Source: Litorimonas cladophorae (GTDB lineage: Bacteria > Pseudomonadota > Alphaproteobacteria > Caulobacterales > Maricaulaceae). Taken from it: DNA of 64,000 nt. The translations under genes and the position numbers were made by a program. A model generated the notes under the pieces. It worked only from the letters and a program-made list of their open reading frames with translations, was not told the DNA's origin and searched no databases. The stretch is taken from assembly GCF_014652455.1 (NCBI RefSeq), contig NZ_BMYV01000001.1:1240001-1304000 (forward strand), in the 5' to 3' direction. Below, in pieces: positions 1 to 8,911 of this stretch; position 1 is the first letter of the stretch; the number at the start of each line of letters is the position of its first letter.

Positions 1-47
1 GGTCCCAACCTCAATTTACTGCTTATAAATATCTAGAAAGACATTTT

Positions 48-953
48 TTGCTACGCCGAATTTTCCAATTTCAAATTTGTTTAGCAACCATGGTATCTCT
101 ATCTGGCTGTGGAAAAACGAGTGTCGAACCCGTTTTCACGTGTCCAGAAACTGCATATAAAACGCAATCCATTATTGGAGGCACATTCACTATGGGCACG
201 CCTCAGCAATACCCTGAAGAAATCTTGCGAAGTGTGACTGTCTCAGATTTTGATATCGACATTCATGAAGTTACAAACTCCCAATTTGCAACTTTCGTGG
301 ACGAAACAGGATATGTCACGACCGCCGAAAAACCTCAGGTCGGTTTTGACGTTCCAGGCGCCGCCGTCTTCATGCCGCCCTCAATCGGCCACCCTAATTG
401 GTGGCGCTTCGTCGAGGGCGCGAACTGGAAAAATCCAGAAGGTCCAAAAAGCAATATTCAACAACAAGGCAACTACCCCGTCGTGCAAGTCTCTTTTGAA
501 GACGCGCTAGCCTATGCTCGCTGGGCAAAACGTGACCTACCAACTGAAGCGCAATGGGAATTTGCGGCTAAAGCAAATTCGGAAACTCGATATGTATGGG
601 GAGACGTAAGATCCCCTGACGGAAAAGAGATGGCCAACACATGGCAGGGCGCCTTTCCCATTCAAAACACGAATGAAGATGGATTTGACCTGCGTGCACC
701 CGTTGGATGTTACCCGGCAAATAGTTTTGGATTGCATGATATGATAGGCAATGTTTGGGAATGGACGAAGTCAGAAACAGGCCAGAGTTCGGAAGCGACT
801 ATTTATGCTATTAAGGGAGGCTCTTACCTTTGCGCGGAAAATTATTGCGCTCGTTACAGAAGTGCGGCGCGGCAGTTTCAAGAAGCAGATCTTCCCACAA
901 ACCACATTGGTTTTAGAACGGTTTCACCATCCAATCCCACTCCCATTCGGTAA
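48..953 (+). CDS. Exported formylglycine-generating enzyme (FGE/SUMF1) family lipoprotein
   Basis: The 301-residue product starts with a short signal peptide ending in a lipobox (LSG-C21), so it should be a lipoprotein. The rest is one FGE-sulfatase domain, with the family pattern GGxFxMG near 44-50, a TEAQWEFA segment near 166-173 and GNVWEW near 234-239. The C-terminal segment KGGSYLC-AENY-C (Cys262 and Cys267) matches the two copper-binding catalytic cysteines of true aerobic FGE, which most SUMF1-domain paralogues lack. FGE oxidises a cysteine in a CxPxR motif of sulfatases to formylglycine. I see no sulfatase gene in this window. The start used is TTG at 48; the in-frame ATG at 90 would remove most of the signal peptide, so TTG is preferred. 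Base composition is AT-richer than the genes further right. Enzyme assignment is by motif; export of an active FGE is the unusual part. Confidence 0.8.
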   Translation: MLRRIFQFQICLATMVSLSGCGKTSVEPVFTCPETAYKTQSIIGGTFTMGTPQQYPEEILRSVTVSDFDIDIHEVTNSQFATFVDETGYVTTAEKPQVGFDVPGAAVFMPPSIGHPNWWRFVEGANWKNPEGPKSNIQQQGNYPVVQVSFEDALAYARWAKRDLPTEAQWEFAAKANSETRYVWGDVRSPDGKEMANTWQGAFPIQNTNEDGFDLRAPVGCYPANSFGLHDMIGNVWEWTKSETGQSSEATIYAIKGGSYLCAENYCARYRSAARQFQEADLPTNHIGFRTVSPSNPTPIR

Positions 954-1409
954 GTTTTATCCTGCAAGGTGAATTCAGAGGCTCACCATCTGAGGTTCAA
1001 CTTTCAATTTGACCATAAGTCGCAAATTCTGAAAGTAGGATAATTTTCTTAACGCTAGAAAAAAATTGATCCTGTAGAGAGAAATCAAGCGTTTCATCAA
1101 TATGGTCAACGCAATTTCAGTGTGACAAATGGTGCATCAAACGGTGTAACATTCGAGTTAAGTTCTCTCTCTAACTACTGTTTTACAGACACTTTAATTA
1201 CATCATTGACTCCTACCTGGGGAGCCATCGATCCTCCCAGAAGTCATTTAAACACAACCATTTGCAGTCTTGCCAACTCATATAATGTTGACGGGCTAAA
1301 AGCCCGGCGTCATTCCTAACGATGGTAACAAATTTGCAGCAGGTCATTTTAAGCTGGGTTTGTGAATTGCCGTGCACTTTTGAATTTTGTGAGATAGGTT
1401 CAACGCCTA
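954..1409. other. 456-bp intergenic stretch without a convincing gene
   Basis: The stretch is AT-rich. Short open frames exist but show no family features, signal peptide or ribosome-binding site. A perfect hairpin CGGGCT-AAA-AGCCCG lies at 1292-1306, just after a TATAAT at 1281-1286 that has no good -35 partner. It probably holds the promoter of the VIT gene at 1410. Confidence 0.5.
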
Positions 1410-2117
1410 ATGTCAAATCCGTCTCCAGACCATTTCGACGAACACCACGTCAGCCATCAGTTAGGGTGGCTGCGCGCCGCCGTCCTTGGTGCCAATGATG
1501 GTATAATATCAACAGCGAGCGTTATGATAGGCGTGGCCGCGGCATCTGTTTCCCATAGTGCCCTACTTTTGACGGGCACTGCAGCTTTGGTCGCAGGCGC
1601 ATTATCGATGGCAGCCGGCGAATATGTGTCTGTAAGCACCCAAGCTGATAGTGAGGCGGCCGACCTAAAAATTGAAAAGGCGGCCATTCAGGCAGATCCT
1701 GAAGGTGAGCGACAGGAACTTGCAGAAATTTATCAAAGCAGAGGGCTTTCCGCGTCCCTCGCGCAACAAGTTGCGACAGAACTCATGGCGCATGATCCAA
1801 TCGGTGCGCATATGCGCGACGAATTAGGTCTAACGGACACTCACAAGGCCAAGCCCATTCAAGCGGCTTTCGCGTCCGCCGTGAGTTTTGCAATTGGGGC
1901 ATCTCTTCCGCTGGTCGCCGCATTTATCACGCCGCCCGAATTGGTCATCTGGAGTTTAGGTCTCTCATCGCTTCTGGCCTTGATCGCATTGGGCCTCCTA
2001 TCCGCGCATATTGGCGGAGCGGCTAAACTTAGAGCCGCACTACGGATCGCCTTTTGGGGCGCGGCCGCAATGGGTCTAACTTATGTTGTCGGATCTTGGT
2101 TTGGGGTCGTGGTGTAA
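1410..2117 (+). CDS. VIT1/CCC1-family iron/manganese transporter
   Basis: The 235-residue membrane protein belongs to the VIT1/CCC1 family, which moves Fe2+ or Mn2+ out of the cytoplasm. The N-terminal LGANDGIIST segment (about 27-36) and SMAAGEYVSV (about 66-75) are the typical first two helices. A cytoplasmic acidic, charged middle segment (about 78-145, with several Glu and His) corresponds to the metal-binding domain, followed by three hydrophobic helices. There is no N-terminal ferritin-like domain, so it is not MbfA. The ATG at 1410 is used. The 3' end overlaps the convergent patatin gene by 37 bp. Confidence 0.9.
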   Translation: MSNPSPDHFDEHHVSHQLGWLRAAVLGANDGIISTASVMIGVAAASVSHSALLLTGTAALVAGALSMAAGEYVSVSTQADSEAADLKIEKAAIQADPEGERQELAEIYQSRGLSASLAQQVATELMAHDPIGAHMRDELGLTDTHKAKPIQAAFASAVSFAIGASLPLVAAFITPPELVIWSLGLSSLLALIALGLLSAHIGGAAKLRAALRIAFWGAAAMGLTYVVGSWFGVVV

Positions 2118-3256
2118 GAACTAGCTTCGGGTCGGAAGAACGCGACAATCTCATCGCGGCGAGCCATGGCGTCAGCATATCCGAGGTCAATCAGCGCCCC
2201 AATATAGCCGGGTTCAAATAGCAAATAGCTTTCAATCCGGCCCAAAGCCGAAGCGGCTGTCCGACGTTTGATCAACCACCTTAATCGCCGCGGCATTTCC
2301 GGCGCATGCTGTCTGGCTAAACTACGTAGCGATACCGAAGGGTTGATCGAAAACACCTCGATCGGTTTCAGATTCGCTTCACGTCGTTCCTCCAAGGTTA
2401 GATGGCTCACAAGCTGGTTCAATCGAGTCAGCCGTTCAATATCGGACTCCAAACTGTCATGAAATATAATATCCAGCGCATATCCCCCTAAATCCCCTAC
2501 GGACGGATATTCAGCTTTCAAATCTGATAGATCGGGCTCTTCAGGTGTGCTGTCCCTTGTCCCAATAATAAAAAGCTTATCCGCGCCAAGATGAATGGAG
2601 GGAGCCAGGGGTGAGGTTTGGCGTAGAGCCCCGTCCCCGAAAAACTCACCATCAATTTCGACCGCCGGAAATAAAAGTGGGAGCGCGGCAGATGCCATAA
2701 CCTCATCAATATCTAATGTTCGTTGACGTCCTTCGCGACGCACACGGTGCCAGTCTTCGTTCTGACCTTTTTTGTCAAAAAATGTAACTGCATATCCAGT
2801 TTCATATCCCGAACATGTGACGCTGATGGCCGTGATCGCGTTATCCTCCACGGCAAGCGCAATTCTATCGAAATCTATTTTTTTGAGCAGTGTTTCCCGC
2901 AAAGGCGTATTGTCCAGCAACGACCGAGGTGCCTTCGCCATTCGCTTTGGAAGGATCATTGAAAAACCGAGTTTAATCGCCGTTCCAAATATTTTCCTCA
3001 GTCTTGGATCGAAAACTTGCGATGTCGTCAAACCCCTCCAGAAGCTTTCCAAGTTCGCCGTGCTTGCCGCGAAATCATCGGGAACCGACGCCAATCCTGC
3101 AGCGTTCAATCCCCCAACGGAAATTCCCGAGATGATATCGAAAGGCTCAGCTCCACCATCCAAAATGTCATTCACAGCGCGCAATACGCCGACTTGATAA
3201 GCCCCGCGCGCTCCACCGCCTGTAACGACCAATCCTGACAATTTTACTGGTGACAT
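2081..3256 (-). CDS. Patatin-like phospholipase
   Basis: The 391-residue protein has all the marks of a patatin acyl hydrolase. These are the glycine-rich oxyanion loop GGGARG (13-18), the nucleophile elbow G-I-S46-V-G, and the DGA triplet (Asp208-Gly-Ala) that completes the Ser-Asp dyad. No signal peptide or membrane helix is seen, so a cytoplasmic or type III/VI-independent lipase acting on membrane phospholipids is expected. The C-terminal codons overlap the tail of the convergent VIT gene by 37 bp. The ATG at 3256 follows GGGATTACAC. Substrate is unknown. Confidence 0.9.
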   Translation of the reverse strand: MSPVKLSGLVVTGGGARGAYQVGVLRAVNDILDGGAEPFDIISGISVGGLNAAGLASVPDDFAASTANLESFWRGLTTSQVFDPRLRKIFGTAIKLGFSMILPKRMAKAPRSLLDNTPLRETLLKKIDFDRIALAVEDNAITAISVTCSGYETGYAVTFFDKKGQNEDWHRVRREGRQRTLDIDEVMASAALPLLFPAVEIDGEFFGDGALRQTSPLAPSIHLGADKLFIIGTRDSTPEEPDLSDLKAEYPSVGDLGGYALDIIFHDSLESDIERLTRLNQLVSHLTLEERREANLKPIEVFSINPSVSLRSLARQHAPEMPRRLRWLIKRRTAASALGRIESYLLFEPGYIGALIDLGYADAMARRDEIVAFFRPEASSYTTTPNQDPTT

Positions 3257-3678
3257 GTGTAATCCCTATTGCCTCATTACGCTGCCGTCACGCCGCAAAT
3301 GCGATTGCCGACATCATCAGCAACAAGCAAGCTGGCACGACCCCAGCTTCGTCACCCATTCCGTCGCCTGCATCGGCGACATTGACGGTCGACGGTATCA
3401 TATCGGTCGGCGACGAAAAACGGTATTCGAATCAAAACCGGTCTTAATTGGGGCAGCATTGGAAAAGGCACATTTTGTGCGTATAATCGCAAGAAGCGCT
3501 GATGCCAGACGTTAGGAAAGGCGTATCCCGAACGAAAGCAAGATTGGGGTCCCTACGCCCTCAAATCATCATTCCAAATATTGAATAAAATGGCTTGCTT
3601 GATTTCATTTCGAGCCTAATAGGCCCTCGAAATTGAAATGCGCGTTCCAATGAGCGGGTGTCTTTCTAAGGGCGAGCG
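3257..3678. other. 422-bp divergent intergenic region
   Basis: This separates the patatin gene (minus) from the MFS gene (plus). Open frames here are short and lack family resemblance. The only clear structure is the inverted repeat at 3602-3639, listed separately. Confidence 0.5.
3602..3639. promoter_or_regulatory. Long inverted repeat upstream of the MFS gene
   Basis: Left arm ATTTCATTTCGAG (3602-3614) pairs with CTCGAAATTGAAAT (3626-3639) over 13 bp with one bulged base. The centre CCTAATAGG is itself palindromic. It lies 40 bp before the ATG at 3679, so it could be an operator or a leader hairpin. It has no U-tract and is not a terminator. Confidence 0.45.
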
Positions 3679-4938
3679 ATGCGCGCAGTTTTATCATCAG
3701 TTGGCACGCTCCTGATTTCAGCCGCAGTGCTCTTGGCGGGCGGCGGTTTATTGTCGACTCTGATTGCTGTTCGCGCAGAAATCGAAGGCTTCCCTCTAAT
3801 TGCTACGGGATTAATTGCGTCTTTCTATTTTGCGGGATTCATCTTTGGCTGCCTTTTGACGCCAGTGTTGGTCAAACGGGTTGGTCATGTCCGGGTCTTC
3901 GCTGCGCTGTCATCCCTGATCGGGGCGTGCGTATTGGCCCATGTCCTTTTTATCAACGTCCCGGTTTGGATCATTTTACGTTTTGCTACGGGGTTTGGCT
4001 TTGCGGGATTATATATTCTCATTGAAAGCTGGATAAATGAAAAGACGCCCAATGAGCAACGTGGGCAGATACTCTCAATCTACCGTATGGTGGACCTGTT
4101 TGCGATTACGACAGGGCAATTCATGCTGACGCTGTATGACCCAGGTAGCTTTGCGCTTTTTTCCGTGGTTGCAATGTGTGTTTGCTTGGCAATTTTCCCG
4201 ATTTCTCTTTCGACGTCCCAAGCCCCAGTCGCTGTCACGAACACGTCCCTGAACATTAGGAAACTGATACGTACATCGCCTCTAGCTGTCGCAGGATGCC
4301 TGGCAGTTGGCCTGACAAATGGTAGTTTTTGGGGGATGGCTCCGGTGTTCGTTCAGCTACTTGGCCATCCGATTATCATGGTCTCGGTTTTCATGAGTGT
4401 AGTCATTTTTTGTGGGGCTGTCCTGCAATGGCCGGTCGGATATTTGTCCGACAAGTTTGGGCGGCGTGAAATTTTAATTTTAATGTCACTGGGCGCAATT
4501 GGCGGCGGCTTATTTCTTTACCTGATGGCCCCTAAATCAGCGACACTTTTGATTATTGGCGGGATAATCTACGGCGCATTTGGTATGCAGATTTACGGAT
4601 TGTCGGCGGCTCATGCGAATGATCGCGCGGAACCTGACGAATTTGTGGCGATCAGCGGGGGCTTAATGTTAATCTACGGTATCGGTTCGGTCATTGGTCC
4701 GGTGATTTCGCCAATAATCATGTCCGTTTTTGAGCCCTCTGCAATGTTTGCCTTCACGGCGAGCGTCCACGCTGTTCTGATGCTCTATGCTATTTTCCGA
4801 GTGGTCAAACGCGCTGCCCCCGACGAAAGTGCGGATTACGTAACAATGCCTCGCCCGCGATCTATGGCTTTGATCTTGAGAACTGACCCAAGAAACATCA
4901 TTAAACGAAAAAGAAAACGGAATTCTCCTCCCGTTTAA
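3679..4938 (+). CDS. MFS transporter, YcaD-like
   Basis: The 419-residue protein has about 12 hydrophobic helices and resembles the YcaD-type branch of the major facilitator superfamily. The first half carries RFATGFGFAGLYILIESWIN (about 100-119), a region typical of this branch, and the 2-3 loop has VKRVGHVR. The second half has the repeat motif GYLSDKFGRRE (about 254-264). The C-terminus after the last helix is short, basic and polar. The substrate is unknown; it may be drug or metabolite efflux. The ATG at 3679 follows AAGGGCGAG. A bidirectional terminator follows. Confidence 0.85.
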   Translation: MRAVLSSVGTLLISAAVLLAGGGLLSTLIAVRAEIEGFPLIATGLIASFYFAGFIFGCLLTPVLVKRVGHVRVFAALSSLIGACVLAHVLFINVPVWIILRFATGFGFAGLYILIESWINEKTPNEQRGQILSIYRMVDLFAITTGQFMLTLYDPGSFALFSVVAMCVCLAIFPISLSTSQAPVAVTNTSLNIRKLIRTSPLAVAGCLAVGLTNGSFWGMAPVFVQLLGHPIIMVSVFMSVVIFCGAVLQWPVGYLSDKFGRREILILMSLGAIGGGLFLYLMAPKSATLLIIGGIIYGAFGMQIYGLSAAHANDRAEPDEFVAISGGLMLIYGIGSVIGPVISPIIMSVFEPSAMFAFTASVHAVLMLYAIFRVVKRAAPDESADYVTMPRPRSMALILRTDPRNIIKRKRKRNSPPV

Positions 4939-4965
4939 ACGCATTCAAACTGAAGACCTGGCACA

Positions 4966-4996
4966 AAAAAGCCGCCCTAACAGGCGGCTCGTTTTC
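4966..4996. terminator. Bidirectional intrinsic terminator
   Basis: Stem GCCGCC (4971-4976) / GGCGGC (4983-4988) with a 6-nt loop. It is flanked by A-run on the left (U6 for the minus strand) and GTTTTCTC on the right. It ends both the MFS gene (plus) and the MaoC operon (minus). Confidence 0.85.
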
Positions 4997-5015
4997 TCAT
5001 ATCAATAAGCTATAG

Positions 5016-5474
5016 CTAGCCCGTGAATTGCATTCCAAGCCAATCAGCGATCAAAGCTGGCTTGTCTTCGCCCTCGATTTCGACAGTGATTTCATAGGTC
5101 ATGAGATATTGACCCGGCCGTTTCTCTTCCGCCGCTTTGAGTTTAAAATGACCGCGGACTTTTTTACCAACTTTCACAGGCGCAAGAAAACGCACTTTTT
5201 CAAAACCGTAGTTCACGCCCATCTTGACGCCTTCGATCATGAGCCCGCCTTGCTCCGAGAACTTGGACAACAGGGAAAGCGTCAAAAATCCATGGGCAAT
5301 AGGACCACCGAATGGAGTCATTTTAGCCATCTCGGGATTTACATGAATGAACTGGTGATCTTCTGTCACATCCGCGAACTGATTGACGCGATCCTGTTCG
5401 ATCGTAATCCAGTCTGATGTTCCCAGATCGGTTCCGACGGTTGCTTCTAATTCTTCAGCTTTGATCGTTTTCAT
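5016..5474 (-). CDS. MaoC-like (R)-specific enoyl-CoA hydratase
   Basis: The 152-residue hot-dog protein matches the MaoC/NodN-type dehydratases. The catalytic pair is visible as Asp39 and His44 in the segment ADVTEDHQFIHVNP, followed by FGGPIAHGFLTLSLL. These enzymes add water to trans-2-enoyl-CoA. It is the last gene of a minus-strand operon of acyl-CoA degradation genes, 37 bp after the acyl-CoA dehydrogenase, and ends at a strong terminator. The ATG at 5474 has an AAGGGG box 6 nt upstream. Confidence 0.88.
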   Translation of the reverse strand: MKTIKAEELEATVGTDLGTSDWITIEQDRVNQFADVTEDHQFIHVNPEMAKMTPFGGPIAHGFLTLSLLSKFSEQGGLMIEGVKMGVNYGFEKVRFLAPVKVGKKVRGHFKLKAAEEKRPGQYLMTYEITVEIEGEDKPALIADWLGMQFTG

Positions 5475-5511
5475 GTGTATCCCCTTAGTTTTTAAATTTT
5501 ATCAAGCATGC

Positions 5512-6648
5512 CTAAAATTCGTTAGCGACGGCAAACTCATTCATATGATAATGCGCATCCCCCATGAGCTCTTGCAAGACACGAATGCGTTTCATAAAAA
5601 GTCCAATGTCATATTCATCGGTCATACCAACGCCGCCATGCATTTGAACGCCCTCTTGGCTGGCAAGTTTTGCGACTGAACCCAGCTTTGCTTTCGCCAT
5701 CGCACAATAAGCCGACGCTTTTTCATCACCCTCATCCAGCGCCGTCAGCGCACCAATTACGGCGGACCGGGCAATTTCTAGCTCTGAGTACAAATGGGAA
5801 CTGCGATGCTGGAGGGCTTGAAATTCGCCAATGATTTGGCCGAATTGCTTACGCTCCTTAATATAGGCAACTGTGTCTTCAAACGCTTGCGCGCCTGCAC
5901 CCAGCAATTCTGCGGCAGCAATACCTCGGCCAGCTGTGAGCACAGCATCAAGAACGGCCATGCCTCCGTCAAGTGTTCCGATCAAAGCGTCGCCAGAGAC
6001 TTCGACATCATCCAAATCTATGCGTGCTGCATTGCGGCTATCGACCATAATTGTGCGTTCTGTCGCAACGCCTTTGGATTTCGGGTCGACCAAGAATAAG
6101 GAAATACCCTCTGCGTCACCCGCCTCGCCCGATGTCCGCGCGGCGACGATCATAACGTCGGCGACATGGCCATCGACGACCATGGCCTTAGAGCCGTTAA
6201 GTTTGAAACCATTCCCAGACGGCTCTGCTGTCGTAGCTGTTCCGCGTGGGTTGTGTTTTACACCTTCATCCAGCGCCAGCGCGATCACGGCCTTGCCAGA
6301 GGCAATCTTTGGGAGCCACTCGGACTTTTGCTCATCAGTGCCGTGCTTCAACGCAGTGGCCGCGAGAATGGCCGTCGAAAGAAAAGGAGATGCCGTCAAG
6401 TTGCGACCCATTTGCTCAGCCACAAGGCCGGCCGCGAGATAGCCCATATCCACGCCGCCATGCTCTTCTGGCACAACGATACCAGCAAAACCCATTCCAG
6501 CCATGTCAGCCCATAAGGCACGATCAAACCCTGTTTCATCTTGAGTGTCGCGCAACACGCGCAGCGCTTTTACCGGCGCTTTCTCGGCAAAAAATCCTTG
6601 CGCCATATCGCGCATCATCACTTCGTCTTCATTGAGTACGAGAGCCAT
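5512..6648 (-). CDS. Acyl-CoA dehydrogenase (378 aa)
   Basis: An FAD-dependent acyl-CoA dehydrogenase of the short type. It has the N-terminal helical domain, a middle beta domain and the C-terminal signature KERKQFGQ near 245-252 plus MHGGVGMTDEY near 345-355. It should oxidise an acyl-CoA to the 2-enoyl-CoA. It is adjacent to a second, distinct dehydrogenase. Such pairs often form heteromeric alpha2beta2 enzymes for steroid or branched side-chain substrates in actinobacteria and proteobacteria, so a heteromer is possible. The ATG at 6648 has AGGAA upstream. Confidence 0.92.
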   Translation of the reverse strand: MALVLNEDEVMMRDMAQGFFAEKAPVKALRVLRDTQDETGFDRALWADMAGMGFAGIVVPEEHGGVDMGYLAAGLVAEQMGRNLTASPFLSTAILAATALKHGTDEQKSEWLPKIASGKAVIALALDEGVKHNPRGTATTAEPSGNGFKLNGSKAMVVDGHVADVMIVAARTSGEAGDAEGISLFLVDPKSKGVATERTIMVDSRNAARIDLDDVEVSGDALIGTLDGGMAVLDAVLTAGRGIAAAELLGAGAQAFEDTVAYIKERKQFGQIIGEFQALQHRSSHLYSELEIARSAVIGALTALDEGDEKASAYCAMAKAKLGSVAKLASQEGVQMHGGVGMTDEYDIGLFMKRIRVLQELMGDAHYHMNEFAVANEF

Positions 6649-6762
6649 TCGTCTATTCCTAATCGATCAGCATTTTAAGCTGTGTGAGTATCGGCGCGGC
6701 CGTGACCGCGGGCCATTGGGGCGACCGAATTCGGTCGCCCAGCTTCGAGAACTACCGCCGTG

Positions 6763-7938
6763 TTACGCGCCTGGCAGTTGCAAAATGTGCTTGCTTATAA
6801 TGTTCAGCTGCACTTCGGATGTTCCGCCTTCGATGGAGTTACCTTTGGTGCGTAACCAGCTCCGCGCCATTTTGCCATCATTGGAACGGTCGCTTTCCCA
6901 CTCCAGACCTTCATGGCCTGTCGCGTCCATCATCAGCTCATACTTACGCTTATTGAGCTCTGTACCGTAATATTTCAGCATGGAGCTGTCTGCGCCCAAA
7001 GATGCGCCCGCTTTGGCTTCGGCCAATTTGCGTTTCATAGTTAGGTTGAAAGCCCATTCGTCAATCTCGGCTTCAGCGATTTTCGCACGCAACATGGGAT
7101 CTGCTAATTTGCCATCTTCCAGACCTAGCGACCCAGCCGCGAGTTCGTGCAACGGACGAGCCGCCTCATTGCCGCCACCGATCATCTCACGCTCATGCGT
7201 CAGGAGGTATTTCGCGATGGACCAGCCTTTATGTTCTTCGCCAAGCAGGTTTTTCTTTAGAACTTTGACGTCTGTGAGGAAGGTCTCGCAGAATGGCGAA
7301 CGACCAGAGATCAGTTTGATCGGACGCGCTTCGACACCTTCGGAGGCCATATCAAACAAAACGAATGAAATGCCGTGGTGTTTTTTGCCCGTGTTGTCCG
7401 TGCGCACGAGACAGAAAATCCAATCGGCTTCATCGGCGTAAGATGTCCAAACTTTCTGACCATTGACGATGTAATGATCGCCCATATCTTCGGCTTTAGT
7501 TTTCAAAGACGCTAGATCTGAACCCGCGCCTGGCTCTGAATAGCCCTGACACCAACGAATTTCACCGCGCGCGATTGGCGGCAAATGCTCGGCTTTTTGT
7601 TCTTCATTGCCGAATTTCAAAAGCGCTGGTCCGAGCATCCAGATGCCGAAGGAAGAAAGAGGATTACGCGCATTGATACGCTTCATTTCCTGTAAAAGGA
7701 CGATCTCTTCCTTACGCGAAAGTCCAGCGCCACCATATTCTTTTGGCCAAGTTGGGACGGTCCAGCCTTGGGCGACCATGCGCTCTAGCCAGACTTTCTG
7801 CGCTTCGGACTTAAATTTGAAATTTCGGCCGCCCCAACAGGCGTCTTTATCGCTCGTTTCGGCTGTCCGCATTTCGGCAGGGCAATTGGCCTCTAACCAC
7901 GTGCGAGCTTCCATGCGGAATGTGTCTAAATCGCTCAT
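6763..7938 (-). CDS. Acyl-CoA dehydrogenase (391 aa)
   Basis: A second acyl-CoA dehydrogenase, unlike its neighbour in sequence. It carries the substrate/FAD motif GYSEPGAGSDLASL (about 133-146), WTSYADEADW (about 164-173) and the C-terminal GNSIEGGTSEVQLNIISKH (about 366-384), where the usual catalytic or FAD-contacting region lies. It catalyses FAD-dependent alpha,beta-dehydrogenation of acyl-CoA, passing electrons to ETF. A 114-bp gap separates it from the next gene downstream. The ATG at 7938 has AAAGGA upstream. Confidence 0.92.
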   Translation of the reverse strand: MSDLDTFRMEARTWLEANCPAEMRTAETSDKDACWGGRNFKFKSEAQKVWLERMVAQGWTVPTWPKEYGGAGLSRKEEIVLLQEMKRINARNPLSSFGIWMLGPALLKFGNEEQKAEHLPPIARGEIRWCQGYSEPGAGSDLASLKTKAEDMGDHYIVNGQKVWTSYADEADWIFCLVRTDNTGKKHHGISFVLFDMASEGVEARPIKLISGRSPFCETFLTDVKVLKKNLLGEEHKGWSIAKYLLTHEREMIGGGNEAARPLHELAAGSLGLEDGKLADPMLRAKIAEAEIDEWAFNLTMKRKLAEAKAGASLGADSSMLKYYGTELNKRKYELMMDATGHEGLEWESDRSNDGKMARSWLRTKGNSIEGGTSEVQLNIISKHILQLPGA

Positions 7939-7975
7939 AACATTATCCTTTAAATCCTGATTAGCGTTTCACGAA

Positions 7976-8893
7976 TTAGGCCGTGAATTCGCCTTTTTGA
8001 ATACGGGTCAGGAACTTCGCGCCCTGCTGTCCGCCATTCGTAAATTCTTCCTGACCAGTGGTGTCGCGGATCTTGTCGATAAATTTCGCGACATTCTCTG
8101 CGGTTTGTGCACCTTCTGAGAGGTTGATTCCTTGAGTTTCAAAGACTTTCGTCTCCGAGTAGCCTCCTGCACCGGCACACATAATCATGCGATTGGGCGC
8201 GTCGTCGCAGACGAGATACACAAGACCGGCTGAAACAGACTCAACTGTGAGCTTCTCCAGAATTTCTTCAGGCATCAAATTCTCGGTCATGCGGGAACGC
8301 GCCGTTGGCGAGAGCACATTTACCCGGATATCGTATTTTGCACCTTCAAGGCAGAGCGTGCGCATAAATCCAGATAAGCCAGCTTTCGCAGCGCCGTAAT
8401 TGGTTTGGCCAAAGTTGCCATACATCCCCGAGGAGCTTGTCGTCATGACGATTCGGCCATAGCCGTTCGCTTTCATGTGGTTCCAAACCGCTTTGGTGCA
8501 GACCGCTGAGCCTTTCAGGTGAACCGCCACAACCAAATCCCAGTCTTTCATTTCCATTTTGGAGAAAGATTTGTCACGCAGGATGCCTGCATTGTTGACG
8601 AGAATGTCAATCTTGCCCCATTTCGCAATAGTTTCATCGACCATAGCTTGGACTTCGGCCTCATTGGTAACATTTGCACCATTGGCAATCGCCTCGCCGC
8701 CTGCCGCGATGATTTCGGCCACGACCTTCTCAGCCATAGTCTCTGAGCCACCTGTTCCGTCGACGGAGCCGCCGAGGTCATTGACGACGACTTTGACGCC
8801 GCGCGCGGCCAAAGCCAAAGCATGTGAACGGCCAAGACCGCCGCCAGCACCTGTGACGATGGCTACGCGGTTGTTAAACTCTACTGTGCTCAT
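7976..8893 (-). CDS. SDR-family 3-hydroxyacyl-CoA dehydrogenase-like oxidoreductase
   Basis: A 305-residue short-chain dehydrogenase. The cofactor motif TGAGGGLG is at 14-21, NNAG at 100-103, and the catalytic YxxxK is Tyr166/Lys170 after the Ser-rich strand TTSSS. The segment RDKSFSKMEMKDWD (about 106-119) is typical of the multifunctional-enzyme-2/17beta-HSD4 branch, which oxidises (R)-3-hydroxyacyl-CoA. That fits the MaoC hydratase in the same operon, whose product is the (R)-isomer. A C-terminal tail of about 60 residues extends past the usual SDR core. The ATG at 8893 follows AAGGAAAAG. Confidence 0.88.
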   Translation of the reverse strand: MSTVEFNNRVAIVTGAGGGLGRSHALALAARGVKVVVNDLGGSVDGTGGSETMAEKVVAEIIAAGGEAIANGANVTNEAEVQAMVDETIAKWGKIDILVNNAGILRDKSFSKMEMKDWDLVVAVHLKGSAVCTKAVWNHMKANGYGRIVMTTSSSGMYGNFGQTNYGAAKAGLSGFMRTLCLEGAKYDIRVNVLSPTARSRMTENLMPEEILEKLTVESVSAGLVYLVCDDAPNRMIMCAGAGGYSETKVFETQGINLSEGAQTAENVAKFIDKIRDTTGQEEFTNGGQQGAKFLTRIQKGEFTA

Positions 8894-8911
8894 TTTCTTT
8901 TCCTTATCGGA

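Noticed and set aside
1122-1319. Possible small gene
   Set aside because: No ribosome site, AT-rich, no family features; likely chance frame.
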